Assembly (NCBI RefSeq): GCF_008709575.1
Contig: NZ_VYIK01000002.1
Span: forward strand, 1 to 64,000
Direction: 5' to 3'
Source: Mycobacterium sp.
GTDB lineage: Bacteria; Actinomycetota; Actinomycetes; Mycobacteriales; Mycobacteriaceae
Length of the DNA: 64,000 nt
The notes beneath the pieces were generated by a model. It saw nothing but the letters and a program-made list of their open reading frames with translations. It was not told where the DNA came from and did no database searches. Numbering within the stretch: position 1 is the stretch's first letter; each line of letters begins with the position of its first letter. Both the position numbers and the translations under genes were made by a program. This document shows positions 37,537 to 46,328 of the stretch, in pieces.

Positions 37537-37561
37537 CCGCGTTGCATGATAGACACGAAGG

Positions 37562-37963
37562 ATGGAGATCCTGGCCAGCAGGATGCTGTTTCGGCCGGCC
37601 GACTATGAGCGGTCGTTGCGCTTTTACCGCGATGAGATCGGGTTGGCCATCGCACGCGAATACGGAGGGGGCACCGTTTTTTACGCAGGGCAGTCACTGA
37701 TCGAGCTGGCCGGCCACGGCGCGCCCGACCACCCCGCCGGACCGTTCCCGGGTGCGCTGTGGCTGCAGGTCCGCGATCTGGCGGCGACCCAGGCCGAGCT
37801 GGAGAGCCGCGGGGTGCCGATCGCCCGCGAGGCCCGTCGCGAGCCGTGGGGATTGCACGAGATGCATGTCATCGACCCCGACGGGGTGACGCTGATTTTC
37901 GTCCAGATACCCCCCGAGCATCCGCTGCGCCGCGACACCCGAACCCGCGCCGATCTCAGCTGA
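37562..37963 (+). CDS. glyoxalase/bleomycin-resistance-type VOC protein (Rv0546c-like)
   Basis: A 133-residue vicinal-oxygen-chelate protein with two beta-alpha-beta-beta-beta units: MLFRPADYERSLRFYRDEIG opens the first and LWLQVRDLAATQAELESRG the second. A glutamate in IELAGHG and the HVIDPDGVTLIF end motif are consistent with a metal site. The family includes lyases, dioxygenases and binding proteins, so no reaction can be given. GAAGG precedes the ATG. It keeps the M. tuberculosis order, but the phosphate transporter gene pitA that follows there is missing. Confidence 0.85.
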   Translation: MEILASRMLFRPADYERSLRFYRDEIGLAIAREYGGGTVFYAGQSLIELAGHGAPDHPAGPFPGALWLQVRDLAATQAELESRGVPIAREARREPWGLHEMHVIDPDGVTLIFVQIPPEHPLRRDTRTRADLS

Positions 37964-38061
37964 CCGGAAGTGCGATCCGGGTTCGACATTCCCGCCCGGC
38001 GAGCCCAGAATGAGCGGGTGGCGCTCCCGTTGTTCCCGTTCGCACCCGGCAGGGCCGCATC

Positions 38062-38340
38062 GTGAGCGCCTGGTTCAACTCCGCCGCCACGCTCAGGATT
38101 GTCGTCTTCGGTGTGCTGGTCGGTGCCGCGCTGCCGGCGCTGTTCGCGCTGGGAGTGCGACTGGGCACCGGCAGCCCCGGCGGGGACACCGCCACGCGCA
38201 GACGCCCGCCGCTGATGCTGCTTGGCCGGGTGATGTTCGCGCTGATACTGCTGGCCGCCGTCGTCGCAGCGTTGTTCATCGCGCGTGAGTTCATCGCGCA
38301 TCACACGGGCTGGTTCATCCTTGGCGTCAGACCCACCTGA
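38062..38340 (+). CDS. two-helix membrane protein (Rv0544c-like)
   Basis: A 92-residue protein with hydrophobic helices near residues 11-32 and 52-73 and a short Arg-rich loop between them. There are no catalytic motifs. In M. tuberculosis it follows pitA and may be an accessory of that transporter; here pitA is absent, so that link cannot be general. GTG 38062 overlaps the stop of a 31-codon frame (37970-38065) that I do not accept as a gene. Confidence 0.82.
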   Translation: MSAWFNSAATLRIVVFGVLVGAALPALFALGVRLGTGSPGGDTATRRRPPLMLLGRVMFALILLAAVVAALFIAREFIAHHTGWFILGVRPT

Positions 38341-38361
38341 TATCGGAAGGCATCGACTGCT

Positions 38362-38655
38362 GTGAACCGCTTTCTCAACTCGATCGTCGCCTGGCTGCAT
38401 GCCGGCTATCCGGAAGGCATCCCGCCGACCGACTACTTTCCGCTGCTGGCGTTACTGTCCCGTCGGCTCACCGACGACGAAATCAAGGCGGTGGCCAAAG
38501 AACTGATGCGCCGCGGCGATTTCGACCACATCGACATCGGGGTGATGATCACCCGGCTCACCCAAGAGTTGCCGTCACCGGAAGACGTCGAACGAGTGCG
38601 GCAGCGCCTGGCCGCCAAGGGCTGGCCGTTGGACGACGCCCGCGAGGAGTGCTGA
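38362..38655 (+). CDS. DUF3349 protein (Rv0543c-like)
   Basis: A 97-residue, largely helical soluble protein typical of the actinobacterial DUF3349 family, with motifs GYPEGIPPTDYFPLLALL and RRLTDDEIKAVAKEL. The function is unknown. It starts at GTG 38362, 21 bp after the membrane-protein gene. Its last 7 bases overlap the start of menE, so it is probably co-translated with it. Confidence 0.88.
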   Translation: MNRFLNSIVAWLHAGYPEGIPPTDYFPLLALLSRRLTDDEIKAVAKELMRRGDFDHIDIGVMITRLTQELPSPEDVERVRQRLAAKGWPLDDAREEC

Positions 38656-39803
38656 TAGCCGTCCTGCGTGCGCTCCCCGTCCCGCCGGGCCGCGCGGTGC
38701 ATACGCTGCTGCCCGCGCTGGACGGTGTTCTTTCCGGCCGTGATTCGGCGCTGGTGCCGCTGGCGGCCGGGGTGCAAACGCCGTCGGCGCTGCGGGTCGG
38801 CGCGGAGATCGACGACGACGTCGCGCTGGTGGTGACGACGTCGGGAACCACCGGCGAGCCCAAGGGTGCGCTGCTGACGGCCGCCGCCCTGACTGCCAGC
38901 GCGTCGGCGACCCTGCACCGGCTGGGCGGACCGGGCAGCTGGCTGCTGGCATTGCCGGGCCAGCACATCGCCGGGGTGCAGGTGCTGGTGCGCAGCCTGC
39001 TGGCCGGCACAACTCCGGTCGAGCTGGACGTCTCGACCGGCTTCGACGTCACGGCACTGCCCGCGGCGATAGCACGACTGGGCCCCGGCCGGCGCTACAC
39101 CGCGCTGGTCGCGACCCAGGTGGCCAAGGCGTTGACCGATCCGGCGGCCGCGGCGGCGCTGGCGTCGTTGGATGCCGTCTTGGTCGGCGGTGGTCCGGCA
39201 TCTCGCCCGGTCCTGGACGCCGCTGCCGCCGCCGGCATCCCGTTGGTGCGTACCTACGGGATGAGCGAGACCGCGGGCGGCTGCGTCTACGACGGTGTCC
39301 CGCTGGACGGGGTGCGATTGCGCATCGACGCCGACGGCAGGATCGGGATCGGCGGCGCGACCCTGGCCAAGGGGTACCGCAACCCGCCGGACCCCGACCC
39401 GTTCGCCGAGGCGGGCTGGTTTCGCACGGACGACTGCGGTGTGCTCGACGATGCGGGTGTGCTGACGGTGGTGGGCCGCGCCGACGAGGCGATCAGCACC
39501 GGCGGGTCGACCGTGCTGCCGCAACCCGTGGAGGCCGCGCTGGCCACCCATCCCGCGGTGGCTGACTGCGCGGTCTTCGGCCTCGCCGACGACCGGTTGG
39601 GTCAGCGGGTGGTCGCCGCTGTCGTCGTGGCCGACGGCCGCGCCGCACCCACGTTGGACGCGCTGCGGGCTCATGTCGCGGCCACGCTGGATGTCACGGC
39701 CGCGCCGCGCGAACTGCACATCCTCGACACGCTGCCGCGACGCGGGATCGGAAAGCTGGACCGGTCGGCCCTGGTCCGTCGGTTCGGCGGCGCCGGTGCG
39801 TGA
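38649..39803 (+). CDS. menE: o-succinylbenzoate-CoA ligase
   Basis: A 384-residue compact adenylating enzyme, shorter than typical ANL ligases because the N-terminal domain is reduced, as in mycobacterial MenE. The P-loop VVTTSGTTGEPKGALL, the A5 region RTYGMSETAGG, the A8 hinge GRADEAISTGG and the C-terminal lysine in RGIGKLDRS are present. It makes o-succinylbenzoyl-CoA for MenB. GTG 38649 overlaps the DUF3349 gene by 7 bp. Confidence 0.94.
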   Translation: MLIAVLRALPVPPGRAVHTLLPALDGVLSGRDSALVPLAAGVQTPSALRVGAEIDDDVALVVTTSGTTGEPKGALLTAAALTASASATLHRLGGPGSWLLALPGQHIAGVQVLVRSLLAGTTPVELDVSTGFDVTALPAAIARLGPGRRYTALVATQVAKALTDPAAAAALASLDAVLVGGGPASRPVLDAAAAAGIPLVRTYGMSETAGGCVYDGVPLDGVRLRIDADGRIGIGGATLAKGYRNPPDPDPFAEAGWFRTDDCGVLDDAGVLTVVGRADEAISTGGSTVLPQPVEAALATHPAVADCAVFGLADDRLGQRVVAAVVVADGRAAPTLDALRAHVAATLDVTAAPRELHILDTLPRRGIGKLDRSALVRRFGGAGA

Positions 39804-39896
39804 CGCGCCCGCCAACAACCGCCCGGCATCGTTCCGGCTGGGGCGGCCACCGCAGCGCGCGGTTGAGTTGTCGAACGCCGCTGCCGAGGATGGGAC

Positions 39897-41597
39897 GTGA
39901 TGACGGCCCCGAATTCACCCGAGGTACCCGAGGCGGCGGCCAATCTGGTCGAGTTGCTCGCCGACGAGGGAGTGTCGCATCTCTTCATCAACCCGGGCAC
40001 CGATTCGGCGCCGGTGCAGGAGGCGCTGGCAGCGGCACGGGCCGTCGGCGCTCCTGCTCCCCAGCCGGTGCTGTGCGTGCACGAGAGCGTCGCTTTGGCG
40101 GCCGCCATCGGTCACCACATGGTCAGCGGACGACCGCAGGCGCTGATGGTGCACGTCGACGCCGGGACGTTGAACCTGGGCTGCCAGTTGCACAACGCCC
40201 AGCGCAACCGGACCCCGGTGGTGGTGTTCGCCGGGCGCACCCCCTACACCGCGGCCCCCGAGGTCCGCGGACACCGCGACAACCCCATCCACTGGCTGCA
40301 GGAACAGTTGGACCAGCCGGCCGTGATGCGGGCCTACGGCAAATGGCACATGGAAGTTCCGCGCGGACGGGAGCTGGCCCCGATCGCGCGGCGGGCCTTT
40401 CAGGTCGCCCAGTCCGCTCCCTCCGGGCCGGCCTATGTGATGCTGCCCCGGGAAGCCTTGATGGAACCGGGGGTGCGCCCGCTGCCGCGACGCCTATCCC
40501 CGGCTGTCCCGCCGGGCCCGGACCCGGCCGCGCTGGAGCGACTGGCAGCGGTGTTGGTGGCCGCGCGCCGCGTGGTGATCGTCACGGCGCGCACCGCCGC
40601 CGACCCGGGCAACGCGGCCGTGCTGACGCGGATCGCGGAGTTGTTGGGTGCGCCGGTCGTCGACCAGGGTGATCGGGCGAACCTGCCGGGCGGACACCCG
40701 TTGTGCCTCGGGATCGATCCGAGGCCACTGCAGACCGCCGACGCGGTGCTGTTGTTGGACTGCGAAGTGCCATGGGTGCCCGGCCAGATCGCGCCACCGC
40801 GTGAGGCCCGGGTACTGCACATCGACATCGACCCGGTCAAGGTGAGCATGCCGCTGTGGTCCTACCCGGTGGAGATCGCGCTGACCGCCGATACCCGGGT
40901 CGCGTTGCCGCTGCTGGAACAGGCCCTGCACCGGCTCGCCACCCCGGAGCGTCGGGAAAGCTGGACCGCACGCCGGCGAGCGGCTGAGGCCGAGCTCGCG
41001 AAGCTCCGGTCGGAGGCCAACCGCACGTCGGGATCCGATCTGCCCGACGCGATGCTGGCCGCTTTGGACGGGGCGCTACCGGCGCACGCCGTGGTCGTGG
41101 AAGAAGCGGTGACCAACCGGCCCGCGGTCGCCCGGCGGGTGCGGCGCACACCGGGACACTTCTTCGACACCGGCGCGCCCGCGCTGGGCTGGGCACCCGG
41201 AGGCGCGCTCGGCATCAAACTCGCCCGCCCGGAGGCACCCGTCGTCGCAGTGTGCGGCGACGGCGCGTTCCACTTCGGGGTGCCCACGGCCGCGTTGTGG
41301 TCCGCCCACCGCTACCGAGCCCCCTTTGTGGCGGTCGTCTTGAACAACCACGCCTACCGGGCGTCCAAACTGCCGGTGATGGAGCTGTATCCCCATGGTG
41401 TTTCGGTGCGGGCCGATGATTTTCCCGAGACACAACTCACCCCGGACACCGACTACGCCGCTCTTGCCGAGGCCTGCGGAGGCTCAGGCCGCACCGTGCG
41501 AACGCCGCAAGAGCTGGCCGACGCCGTCGGGTGGGCGCTCGCGGAGACCGAGCGGGGCCGATGCGTGGTCCTCGATGTCGTCCTGCCACACCCGTAA
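39897..41597 (+). CDS. thiamine-diphosphate-dependent decarboxylase/acetolactate-synthase-like enzyme
   Basis: A 566-residue three-domain ThDP enzyme. The catalytic Glu63 lies in VHESVALAA, and the cofactor motif is GDG at 454-456 followed by NN at 483-484, the canonical spacing. The central domain runs from about residues 200 to 335. An FAD-type arginine loop is not obvious, so it may be a decarboxylase or lyase more like benzoylformate decarboxylase than a biosynthetic acetolactate synthase. ATG 39897 is 93 bp after menE on the same strand. I know of no ortholog between menE and mtnP in M. tuberculosis. Confidence 0.85.
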   Translation: MMTAPNSPEVPEAAANLVELLADEGVSHLFINPGTDSAPVQEALAAARAVGAPAPQPVLCVHESVALAAAIGHHMVSGRPQALMVHVDAGTLNLGCQLHNAQRNRTPVVVFAGRTPYTAAPEVRGHRDNPIHWLQEQLDQPAVMRAYGKWHMEVPRGRELAPIARRAFQVAQSAPSGPAYVMLPREALMEPGVRPLPRRLSPAVPPGPDPAALERLAAVLVAARRVVIVTARTAADPGNAAVLTRIAELLGAPVVDQGDRANLPGGHPLCLGIDPRPLQTADAVLLLDCEVPWVPGQIAPPREARVLHIDIDPVKVSMPLWSYPVEIALTADTRVALPLLEQALHRLATPERRESWTARRRAAEAELAKLRSEANRTSGSDLPDAMLAALDGALPAHAVVVEEAVTNRPAVARRVRRTPGHFFDTGAPALGWAPGGALGIKLARPEAPVVAVCGDGAFHFGVPTAALWSAHRYRAPFVAVVLNNHAYRASKLPVMELYPHGVSVRADDFPETQLTPDTDYAALAEACGGSGRTVRTPQELADAVGWALAETERGRCVVLDVVLPHP

Positions 41598-41696
41598 CGA
41601 CGCTTCAGCCTCGCAGCGGCGCGAATGCTAAGTCGCGCAATCCGTCCCACGGGTCGACGGCGACGGCATCGTGGCCTGCGTCGGCCGGCGCGGCGT

Positions 41697-42473
41697 TCAC
41701 GGCAGGTCGAACGGTAGCGCGGCACCGGCGTGCGAGCGGCAGGCGGTGCAGGTGCGTTCGGGGGCGAGCTGGCCGATCGCCTCGCGCACCAGCTTCTTGA
41801 ACGGCTCGATGTTCTTCTCGAATTCGCCGAACACGTCGACGGCTTTCACCCCGCCGCCGACCACGACACCGGCATCCAGGTCAGTGACCAAAGCAATAGC
41901 GGCGTAACACATGTCGAGTTCCCGGGCGAGCACAGCCTCTGGATAGCCGGTCATGTTGATCAAACTGAACCCGGCCGCTGCGTAAAAGCGGCTTTCGGCG
42001 CGGGTGGAAAACCGCGGGCCCTGGATCACCACCATGGTGCCGCCGTCGACGACTCCGGGCCGGCCGGTGACCGCAGCCCGCAGCGTCGGGCAGTACGGGT
42101 CGGCGAAGGCCGGATGTGCGCCGCCGGTCTCGAAGTAGGTGTCGGCCCGGCTGTGGGTTCGGTCCACCAGCTGGTCGGGCACGACGACCGCGCCCGGCCG
42201 CAGTTGGGTTGTCAGACTGCCGACCGCGCAGGGGGCGAAGACCCGTCGTGCCCCCAGCCGGCGCAGCGCCCAGAGGTTAGCCCGGTAGGGGACGGTGTGG
42301 GCGGCGTGCTCGTGGTGCATGCCATGCCGGGGTAAAAAGGCGACCTCGTGCCCGCCGACGCTGCCCACCGTGACCGGGGCGCTGGGCCGGCCGTACGGGG
42401 TGTCGACGTCGACGCTGTCCGCGTCGGACCCGAAGAAGCTGTAAAAGCCGCTGCCACCGATCACTGCCAGCAC
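41697..42473 (-). CDS. mtnP: S-methyl-5'-thioadenosine phosphorylase
   Basis: A 258-residue purine nucleoside phosphorylase of the MTAP type. The phosphate-binding N-terminus IGGSGFYSF, the block [21 protein letters not shown] and the substrate motif [20 protein letters not shown] are intact. It splits methylthioadenosine, a polyamine and radical-SAM by-product, to adenine and methylthioribose phosphate. The C-terminus has a CTAC segment. It corresponds to Rv0535 and is divergent from menA across a region containing a 17-bp tandem repeat. Confidence 0.93.
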   Translation of the reverse strand: MLAVIGGSGFYSFFGSDADSVDVDTPYGRPSAPVTVGSVGGHEVAFLPRHGMHHEHAAHTVPYRANLWALRRLGARRVFAPCAVGSLTTQLRPGAVVVPDQLVDRTHSRADTYFETGGAHPAFADPYCPTLRAAVTGRPGVVDGGTMVVIQGPRFSTRAESRFYAAAGFSLINMTGYPEAVLARELDMCYAAIALVTDLDAGVVVGGGVKAVDVFGEFEKNIEPFKKLVREAIGQLAPERTCTACRSHAGAALPFDLP

Positions 42474-42493
42474 TTACGCCGCTCCTCCTCGCT

Positions 42494-42560
42494 GCGCGCA
42501 TTTGTCCCTGGCGCGCATTTGTCCCTGGCGCGCATTTGTCCCTGGCGCGCATTTGTCCAT
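42494..42560. repeat. 17-bp tandem repeat, about four copies (VNTR-like)
   Basis: The unit GCGCGCATTTGTCCCTG begins at 42494, 42511, 42528 and 42545. The first three copies are identical and the last diverges in its final bases. It fills more than half of the 116-bp gap between the divergent mtnP and menA starts. Perfect identity suggests recent slippage and likely copy-number variation between strains. It may affect promoter spacing for either gene. Confidence 0.9.
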
Positions 42561-42589
42561 TGTGGTACCGCGCGTGCGACGATCGAGCC

Positions 42590-43468
42590 GTGGCCAGTTT
42601 CGCGCAGTGGATCGAGGGCGCGCGGCTGCGCACGCTGCCCAACGCGGCGGCACCGGTCGTCGCGGGTACCGGCGCGGCGGCGCGGCTGCACGCCGCGGTG
42701 TGGTGGAAGGCGCTGCTGGCGCTGGTCGTCGCGCTTGCCTTCGTCATCGGGGTCAACTTCGCCAACGACTACTCCGACGGCATCCGCGGCACCGACGACG
42801 ACCGGGCCGGCCCGCTGCGCCTGGTGGGATCACGGCTGGCCGCGCCCCGCTCGGTGCTGGCGGCCGCCGTGGTGAGCCTGGGCGTCGGCGCGGCCGCCGG
42901 GCTGGTCCTGGCGCTGACCAGCGCCCCGTGGCTGATTGCGGTCGGGGCGGCGTGCATAGCCGGGGCCTGGCTCTACACCGGCGGGTCAAAACCCTACGGG
43001 TATGCCGGTTTTGGCGAGTTCGCGGTGTTCGTGTTCTTCGGGCTGATCGGGGTGCTGGGCACCCAGTACACGCAGGCGCTGCGGGTGGACTGGGTGGGGA
43101 TCGTGCTGGCGACGGCGACGGGAGCGCTCTCGGCGGCGGTGCTGGTGGCCAACAACCTGCGGGACATCCCGACCGACGCGCAGGCCGGCAAGGTCACCCT
43201 GGCGGTGCGGCTCGGCGACCCCGGAACCCGGACGCTTTACCAGGCGCTGCTCGTGGGCGCCGCAGTTTCGACCCTGGCGCTGACCGCGGCCACCGGGTGG
43301 TGCGCGCTGGGATTCCTCGCCACCCCGGTGGCGCTGCGGGCACTGCGGCCGGTGCGCTCGGGCCGGGTCGGGCCGGAGCTGATCCCGGTGCTGCGCGACA
43401 CCGGGCTGGCGATGCTGGTGTGGTCGGTGTGCGTGGCCGCCGCGCTGGCAGCGTCGACTGTGCGCTGA
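42590..43468 (+). CDS. menA: 1,4-dihydroxy-2-naphthoate polyprenyltransferase
   Basis: A 292-residue UbiA-family integral-membrane prenyltransferase that attaches the polyprenyl chain to the naphthoquinone ring. The first Asp-rich motif [13 protein letters not shown] and the second, [14 protein letters not shown], are both intact, with about eight hydrophobic helices. GTG 42590 gives the same length as the M. tuberculosis enzyme; the frame is open upstream through the tandem repeat to 42536, but those residues are repeat-encoded. Fatty-acid and PE_PGRS genes that follow menA in M. tuberculosis are absent here. Confidence 0.96.
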   Translation: MASFAQWIEGARLRTLPNAAAPVVAGTGAAARLHAAVWWKALLALVVALAFVIGVNFANDYSDGIRGTDDDRAGPLRLVGSRLAAPRSVLAAAVVSLGVGAAAGLVLALTSAPWLIAVGAACIAGAWLYTGGSKPYGYAGFGEFAVFVFFGLIGVLGTQYTQALRVDWVGIVLATATGALSAAVLVANNLRDIPTDAQAGKVTLAVRLGDPGTRTLYQALLVGAAVSTLALTAATGWCALGFLATPVALRALRPVRSGRVGPELIPVLRDTGLAMLVWSVCVAAALAASTVR

Positions 43469-43523
43469 GCAGACGGCGCCGCGGCGAGTCGCTGCCCCGG
43501 GCGTGCGGCAACCCTGTCGCCGG

Positions 43524-43838
43524 TCACTGGTCGTCGGGCGCCGGCTCGCCGCGCAGGCGGGCCCGCAGCTGTTCGCGGTCCCGGCGACGACGCTCGCCGG
43601 CCGCCGCTAACCCGGCGGTGGCCCGTCGCCGCAGCGGAGCGAACAGCCACATGCCCAACGGCATCGCGATCACCAACGCGAACAGCAACGCGACCACGAC
43701 GGGAAACTGGTGCACTCCGAGCAGCCACGCCGCCCCGTAGATGACGGTGGCCACCACGACCACCAAACCCAGTCGGGCCGCCGCATAGAGCAGGACGGCT
43801 ACCACGGCGCCCCCTGCGGTGCTTCGATCGTCTGACAC
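43524..43838 (-). CDS. DUF4229 membrane protein (Rv0531-like)
   Basis: A 104-residue protein with two hydrophobic helices (about residues 11-37 and 47-67) and a very basic C-terminal tail (RRRATAGLAAAGERRRRDREQ). This is typical of actinobacterial DUF4229; the function is unknown. GTG 43838 is the likely start. It converges on menA and is divergent from a small membrane protein gene. Confidence 0.84.
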   Translation of the reverse strand: MSDDRSTAGGAVVAVLLYAAARLGLVVVVATVIYGAAWLLGVHQFPVVVALLFALVIAMPLGMWLFAPLRRRATAGLAAAGERRRRDREQLRARLRGEPAPDDQ

Positions 43839-43884
43839 AGCCCGAGCCTACGGCGCAGGTATATTCGGACCAAGGAGGTGTCGA

Positions 43885-44046
43885 GTGCTCTACCTGCTCC
43901 TCGTGCTGATTCTGGGGACGCTGATCTACATCGGTTGGCGCGCCGCCCACGCCCAGGCCAACCGGCCCAAGACGCGCGTGATCGGACCAGACGACGATCC
44001 GGAGTTTCTGTGGCGGTTGGGCCGCGGCGACAACCACCCGCACTGA
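43885..44046 (+). CDS. small single-helix membrane protein
   Basis: A 53-residue protein that begins with a hydrophobic helix (LYLLLVLILGTLIYIGW) followed by a polar tail ending RRxxDNHPH-like (LGRGDNHPH). AAGGAGG at 43873-43879, 5 bases before GTG 43885, is one of the best ribosome sites in the window and supports reality; the open frame from 43819 has no such site. A counterpart exists beside Rv0530 in M. tuberculosis. Its convergence with the ATPase gene and closeness to the ccs genes hint at an envelope role, nothing more. Confidence 0.78.
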   Translation: MLYLLLVLILGTLIYIGWRAAHAQANRPKTRVIGPDDDPEFLWRLGRGDNHPH

Positions 44047-44052
44047 ACCTCG

Positions 44053-45270
44053 CTAGATAAAAGCGGCGCTTCGTCCCTCCACTGCGGGGAACCCGCCGGC
44101 GACCGCGGCTGCCAGTTCGATCAGCGCTTCCCGGGTGTCGCGCTTGAGACGCTCGAGGCTGATCTCGGCGCCCTCCTCCAGATGCGGATCGAAGGGCACC
44201 AGCCGCACCGCGCGGCAGCGCCGCGAGAAATGATCGACCACTTTTTGCATGTCGACCTTGCCGGAGCGGGGCCGCACCGCGTTGATGACCGCGATCGCTC
44301 CGGCGACCAAATCCTGGTGATTGTGCGCATCGAGCCAGTCCAGCGTCGCCGAGGCGCTGCGCGCGCCGTCGATCGATCCCGAGCTGACCACGATCAGCGC
44401 ATCCGTCTTGGCCAGGACCGCCGACATCGCCGAGTGCAACAGCCCGGTGCCGCAATCGGTGAGCACCAAGCCGTAGAAACGCTCCAGGATCTCCAGTGTG
44501 CGTGTGTAGTCCTCGGCGCTGAACGCCTCCGAGATCGCCGGGTCGCTCTCCGACGCGAGCACCTCGAGTCGGCTGGGGCCCTGCGAGGTGTAGCTGCGCA
44601 CGTCGCTGTAGCGCTGGATACCCTCGGCGTCGCGTAACAGGTGCCGCACGGTGGCCGTGGTCTCCAACGGCACCTTCTGGCTCAGCGTGCCGCGGTCCGG
44701 GTTGGCGTCCACGGCCACCACCCGGTCCCCGCGGATGGAGGCGAAGGTGGCGCCCAGGCAGGCGGTGATCGTGGTCTTGCCCACCCCGCCTTTCAGGGAC
44801 AGCATCGCGATCTTGTAGCAGCCGCGCAGCGGGCGGTTGGCCTGCGCGACCAGGTCGTTGTAACGCATGACCCGTGGGCTTTCGCCGAGGTTGATCAGCT
44901 GGCCCGACGCCAGATACAGCCAGCGCCGCCAGCCCTCCGACGGCGCCGGCTTGACCTGGCGCAACAACGTGCTGGTGGACAGCTCCGGGTACGGCGAGGG
45001 ATGCACGGGCGGCTGGCGGTAGCCGGCCGGCGGGTCGGGCGCGCCGCGGTAGCCGTAGGGCGGCGCGTCGACAACCCGCGGCAGCCCTTTGGATTGGGTG
45101 GCCGCCCAGGCCCGCGGCTCGGCGCGGGTGTCCGGCGCCAGTCCGCCCCGCGTCGGGGCGTCGCTGAAGCGACGCTCGGTACGGAATCCGGCGAAAGCCT
45201 TGGTCGGTGCGGCGCCGGCTTCGTCGTCGCCCGCCGACCCCCCGGTGCCCGGGTTCAGGCGCTCAGACAT
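44053..45270 (-). CDS. MinD/ParA-like ATPase with disordered N-terminus (Rv0530-like)
   Basis: A 405-residue protein. Residues 1-100 are Pro/Gly/Arg-rich and probably disordered (PPYGYRGAPDPPAGYRQPP). A deviant Walker A KGGVGKTT at 160-167 opens a ParA/MinD-like ATPase domain with VVAVDANPDRGTLS and LVLTDCGTG as Walker B-type strands. The Pro-rich leader plus this ATPase resembles the EspI-type ATPases of ESX loci, but no ESX gene is nearby. ATG 45270 lies 9 bases after GAGGGGA; earlier in-frame starts overlap ccsA. It follows ccsA by 83 bp on the same strand. Confidence 0.87.
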   Translation of the reverse strand: MSERLNPGTGGSAGDDEAGAAPTKAFAGFRTERRFSDAPTRGGLAPDTRAEPRAWAATQSKGLPRVVDAPPYGYRGAPDPPAGYRQPPVHPSPYPELSTSTLLRQVKPAPSEGWRRWLYLASGQLINLGESPRVMRYNDLVAQANRPLRGCYKIAMLSLKGGVGKTTITACLGATFASIRGDRVVAVDANPDRGTLSQKVPLETTATVRHLLRDAEGIQRYSDVRSYTSQGPSRLEVLASESDPAISEAFSAEDYTRTLEILERFYGLVLTDCGTGLLHSAMSAVLAKTDALIVVSSGSIDGARSASATLDWLDAHNHQDLVAGAIAVINAVRPRSGKVDMQKVVDHFSRRCRAVRLVPFDPHLEEGAEISLERLKRDTREALIELAAAVAGGFPAVEGRSAAFI

Positions 45271-45353
45271 GGTCACACTTCCCCTCGTCGCGGTGCACGG
45301 GCCGTTGCCGACGAACATAGCGCAACGCGCGCCGACGCCGCCTGACGTGGGTT

Positions 45354-46328
45354 TTAGCCCACACCCGCGTAGGAGTGCAGGCCCACGGTCACCAGGTTGA
45401 CGAAGAACAGATTGAACACCATCACCACAAACCCGGTCACGTTGATCCAGGCCGCTTTGTGGTCCCGCCACCCCGCCGTCGACCTGGCGTGCAGGTAAGC
45501 GGCGTAGACGATCCACGCGATGAACGCCACCGTTTCCTTGGGGTCCCAGCCCCAGTAGCGACCCCAGGCTTGCTCGGCCCAGATCGCGCCGAAGATCACC
45601 CCGAACCCGAAGACCGGAAACGCGAAGACCGTGGTCCGGTAGGCGATGCGGTCCAGGGCCTGCGCATCAGGCAGCCGCTGCACCATGCGCGCTGCCAGCC
45701 CCGGGGTGCCCGGGGCGCCCAGCCGAGACCTCCGCACCAGGAAAAGGATGCTGGCCACCCCGGCGACCAAAAACACCCCGGAACCCAGGCTGACCACCGA
45801 CACATGGATCGGCAGCCAATACGACTGCAGAGCCGGCATCACCGGAGCGGCATTGGCGTAGAGCCAGCGGCCGGAGACCGTCAGCAGGATCAGCACCGGG
45901 AGCAGCAGAAACACCCACAGCGGACGGTACTGGGGCCGGCGCAGCACGATCGCGCCGGCGATCAGGCCGCAGCAGCAGGTCAGGTTGATGAATTCGTACA
46001 TGTTGCCCCACGGCACCCGTGCCGTGGCCAGGCCCCGTAACACGATGCAGGCCAGCAACAGCCCGATTCCGACGTAGACCAGGGCCAGGCCGGCTCCGCC
46101 GACGCGCTCGTCGAGCGGGCGCCGCGGCGCGTCGGGCACAATCCCGGGCCCCGCGCGGTGGGCGGGCACGGATCCGGCGGTCACCAGCTCCCGGTCGATG
46201 CGGCGGCCGCGGCTGTAGGCGAGTTCGACGGCCAGCAGCAGCAGCGCCATGACCAGCACCAGCACCGACGAGGTGAAGGCCCAGTCAGAGGTGCGGGCCA
46301 GCCCGACGTGGACGTTCGGGGTGTTCAT
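45354..46328 (-). CDS. ccsA: cytochrome c synthase subunit CcsA (CcsB)
   Basis: A 324-residue integral-membrane protein of the system II cytochrome c maturation complex. The tryptophan-rich haem-handling motif WGRYWGWDPKET is intact, and conserved histidines flank it (one in IHVSVVSLG, one in AWRDHKAAWIN region). Together with ResB it exports haem and ligates it to CXXCH apocytochromes, here needed for the bcc-aa3 branch. ATG 46328 overlaps the resB stop (ATGA). Annotation pipelines often call this protein CcsB. Confidence 0.95.
   Translation of the reverse strand: MNTPNVHVGLARTSDWAFTSSVLVLVMALLLLAVELAYSRGRRIDRELVTAGSVPAHRAGPGIVPDAPRRPLDERVGGAGLALVYVGIGLLLACIVLRGLATARVPWGNMYEFINLTCCCGLIAGAIVLRRPQYRPLWVFLLLPVLILLTVSGRWLYANAAPVMPALQSYWLPIHVSVVSLGSGVFLVAGVASILFLVRRSRLGAPGTPGLAARMVQRLPDAQALDRIAYRTTVFAFPVFGFGVIFGAIWAEQAWGRYWGWDPKETVAFIAWIVYAAYLHARSTAGWRDHKAAWINVTGFVVMVFNLFFVNLVTVGLHSYAGVG

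Noticed and set aside
37970..38065. 31-codon GTG frame overlapping the two-helix protein gene by GTGA
   Set aside because: No recognisable motif and a poor ribosome site; the coupling overlap is suggestive but not enough to call a gene.
42494..42560. CRISPR-like repeats
   Set aside because: Copies are directly abutting without spacers, so this is a minisatellite.
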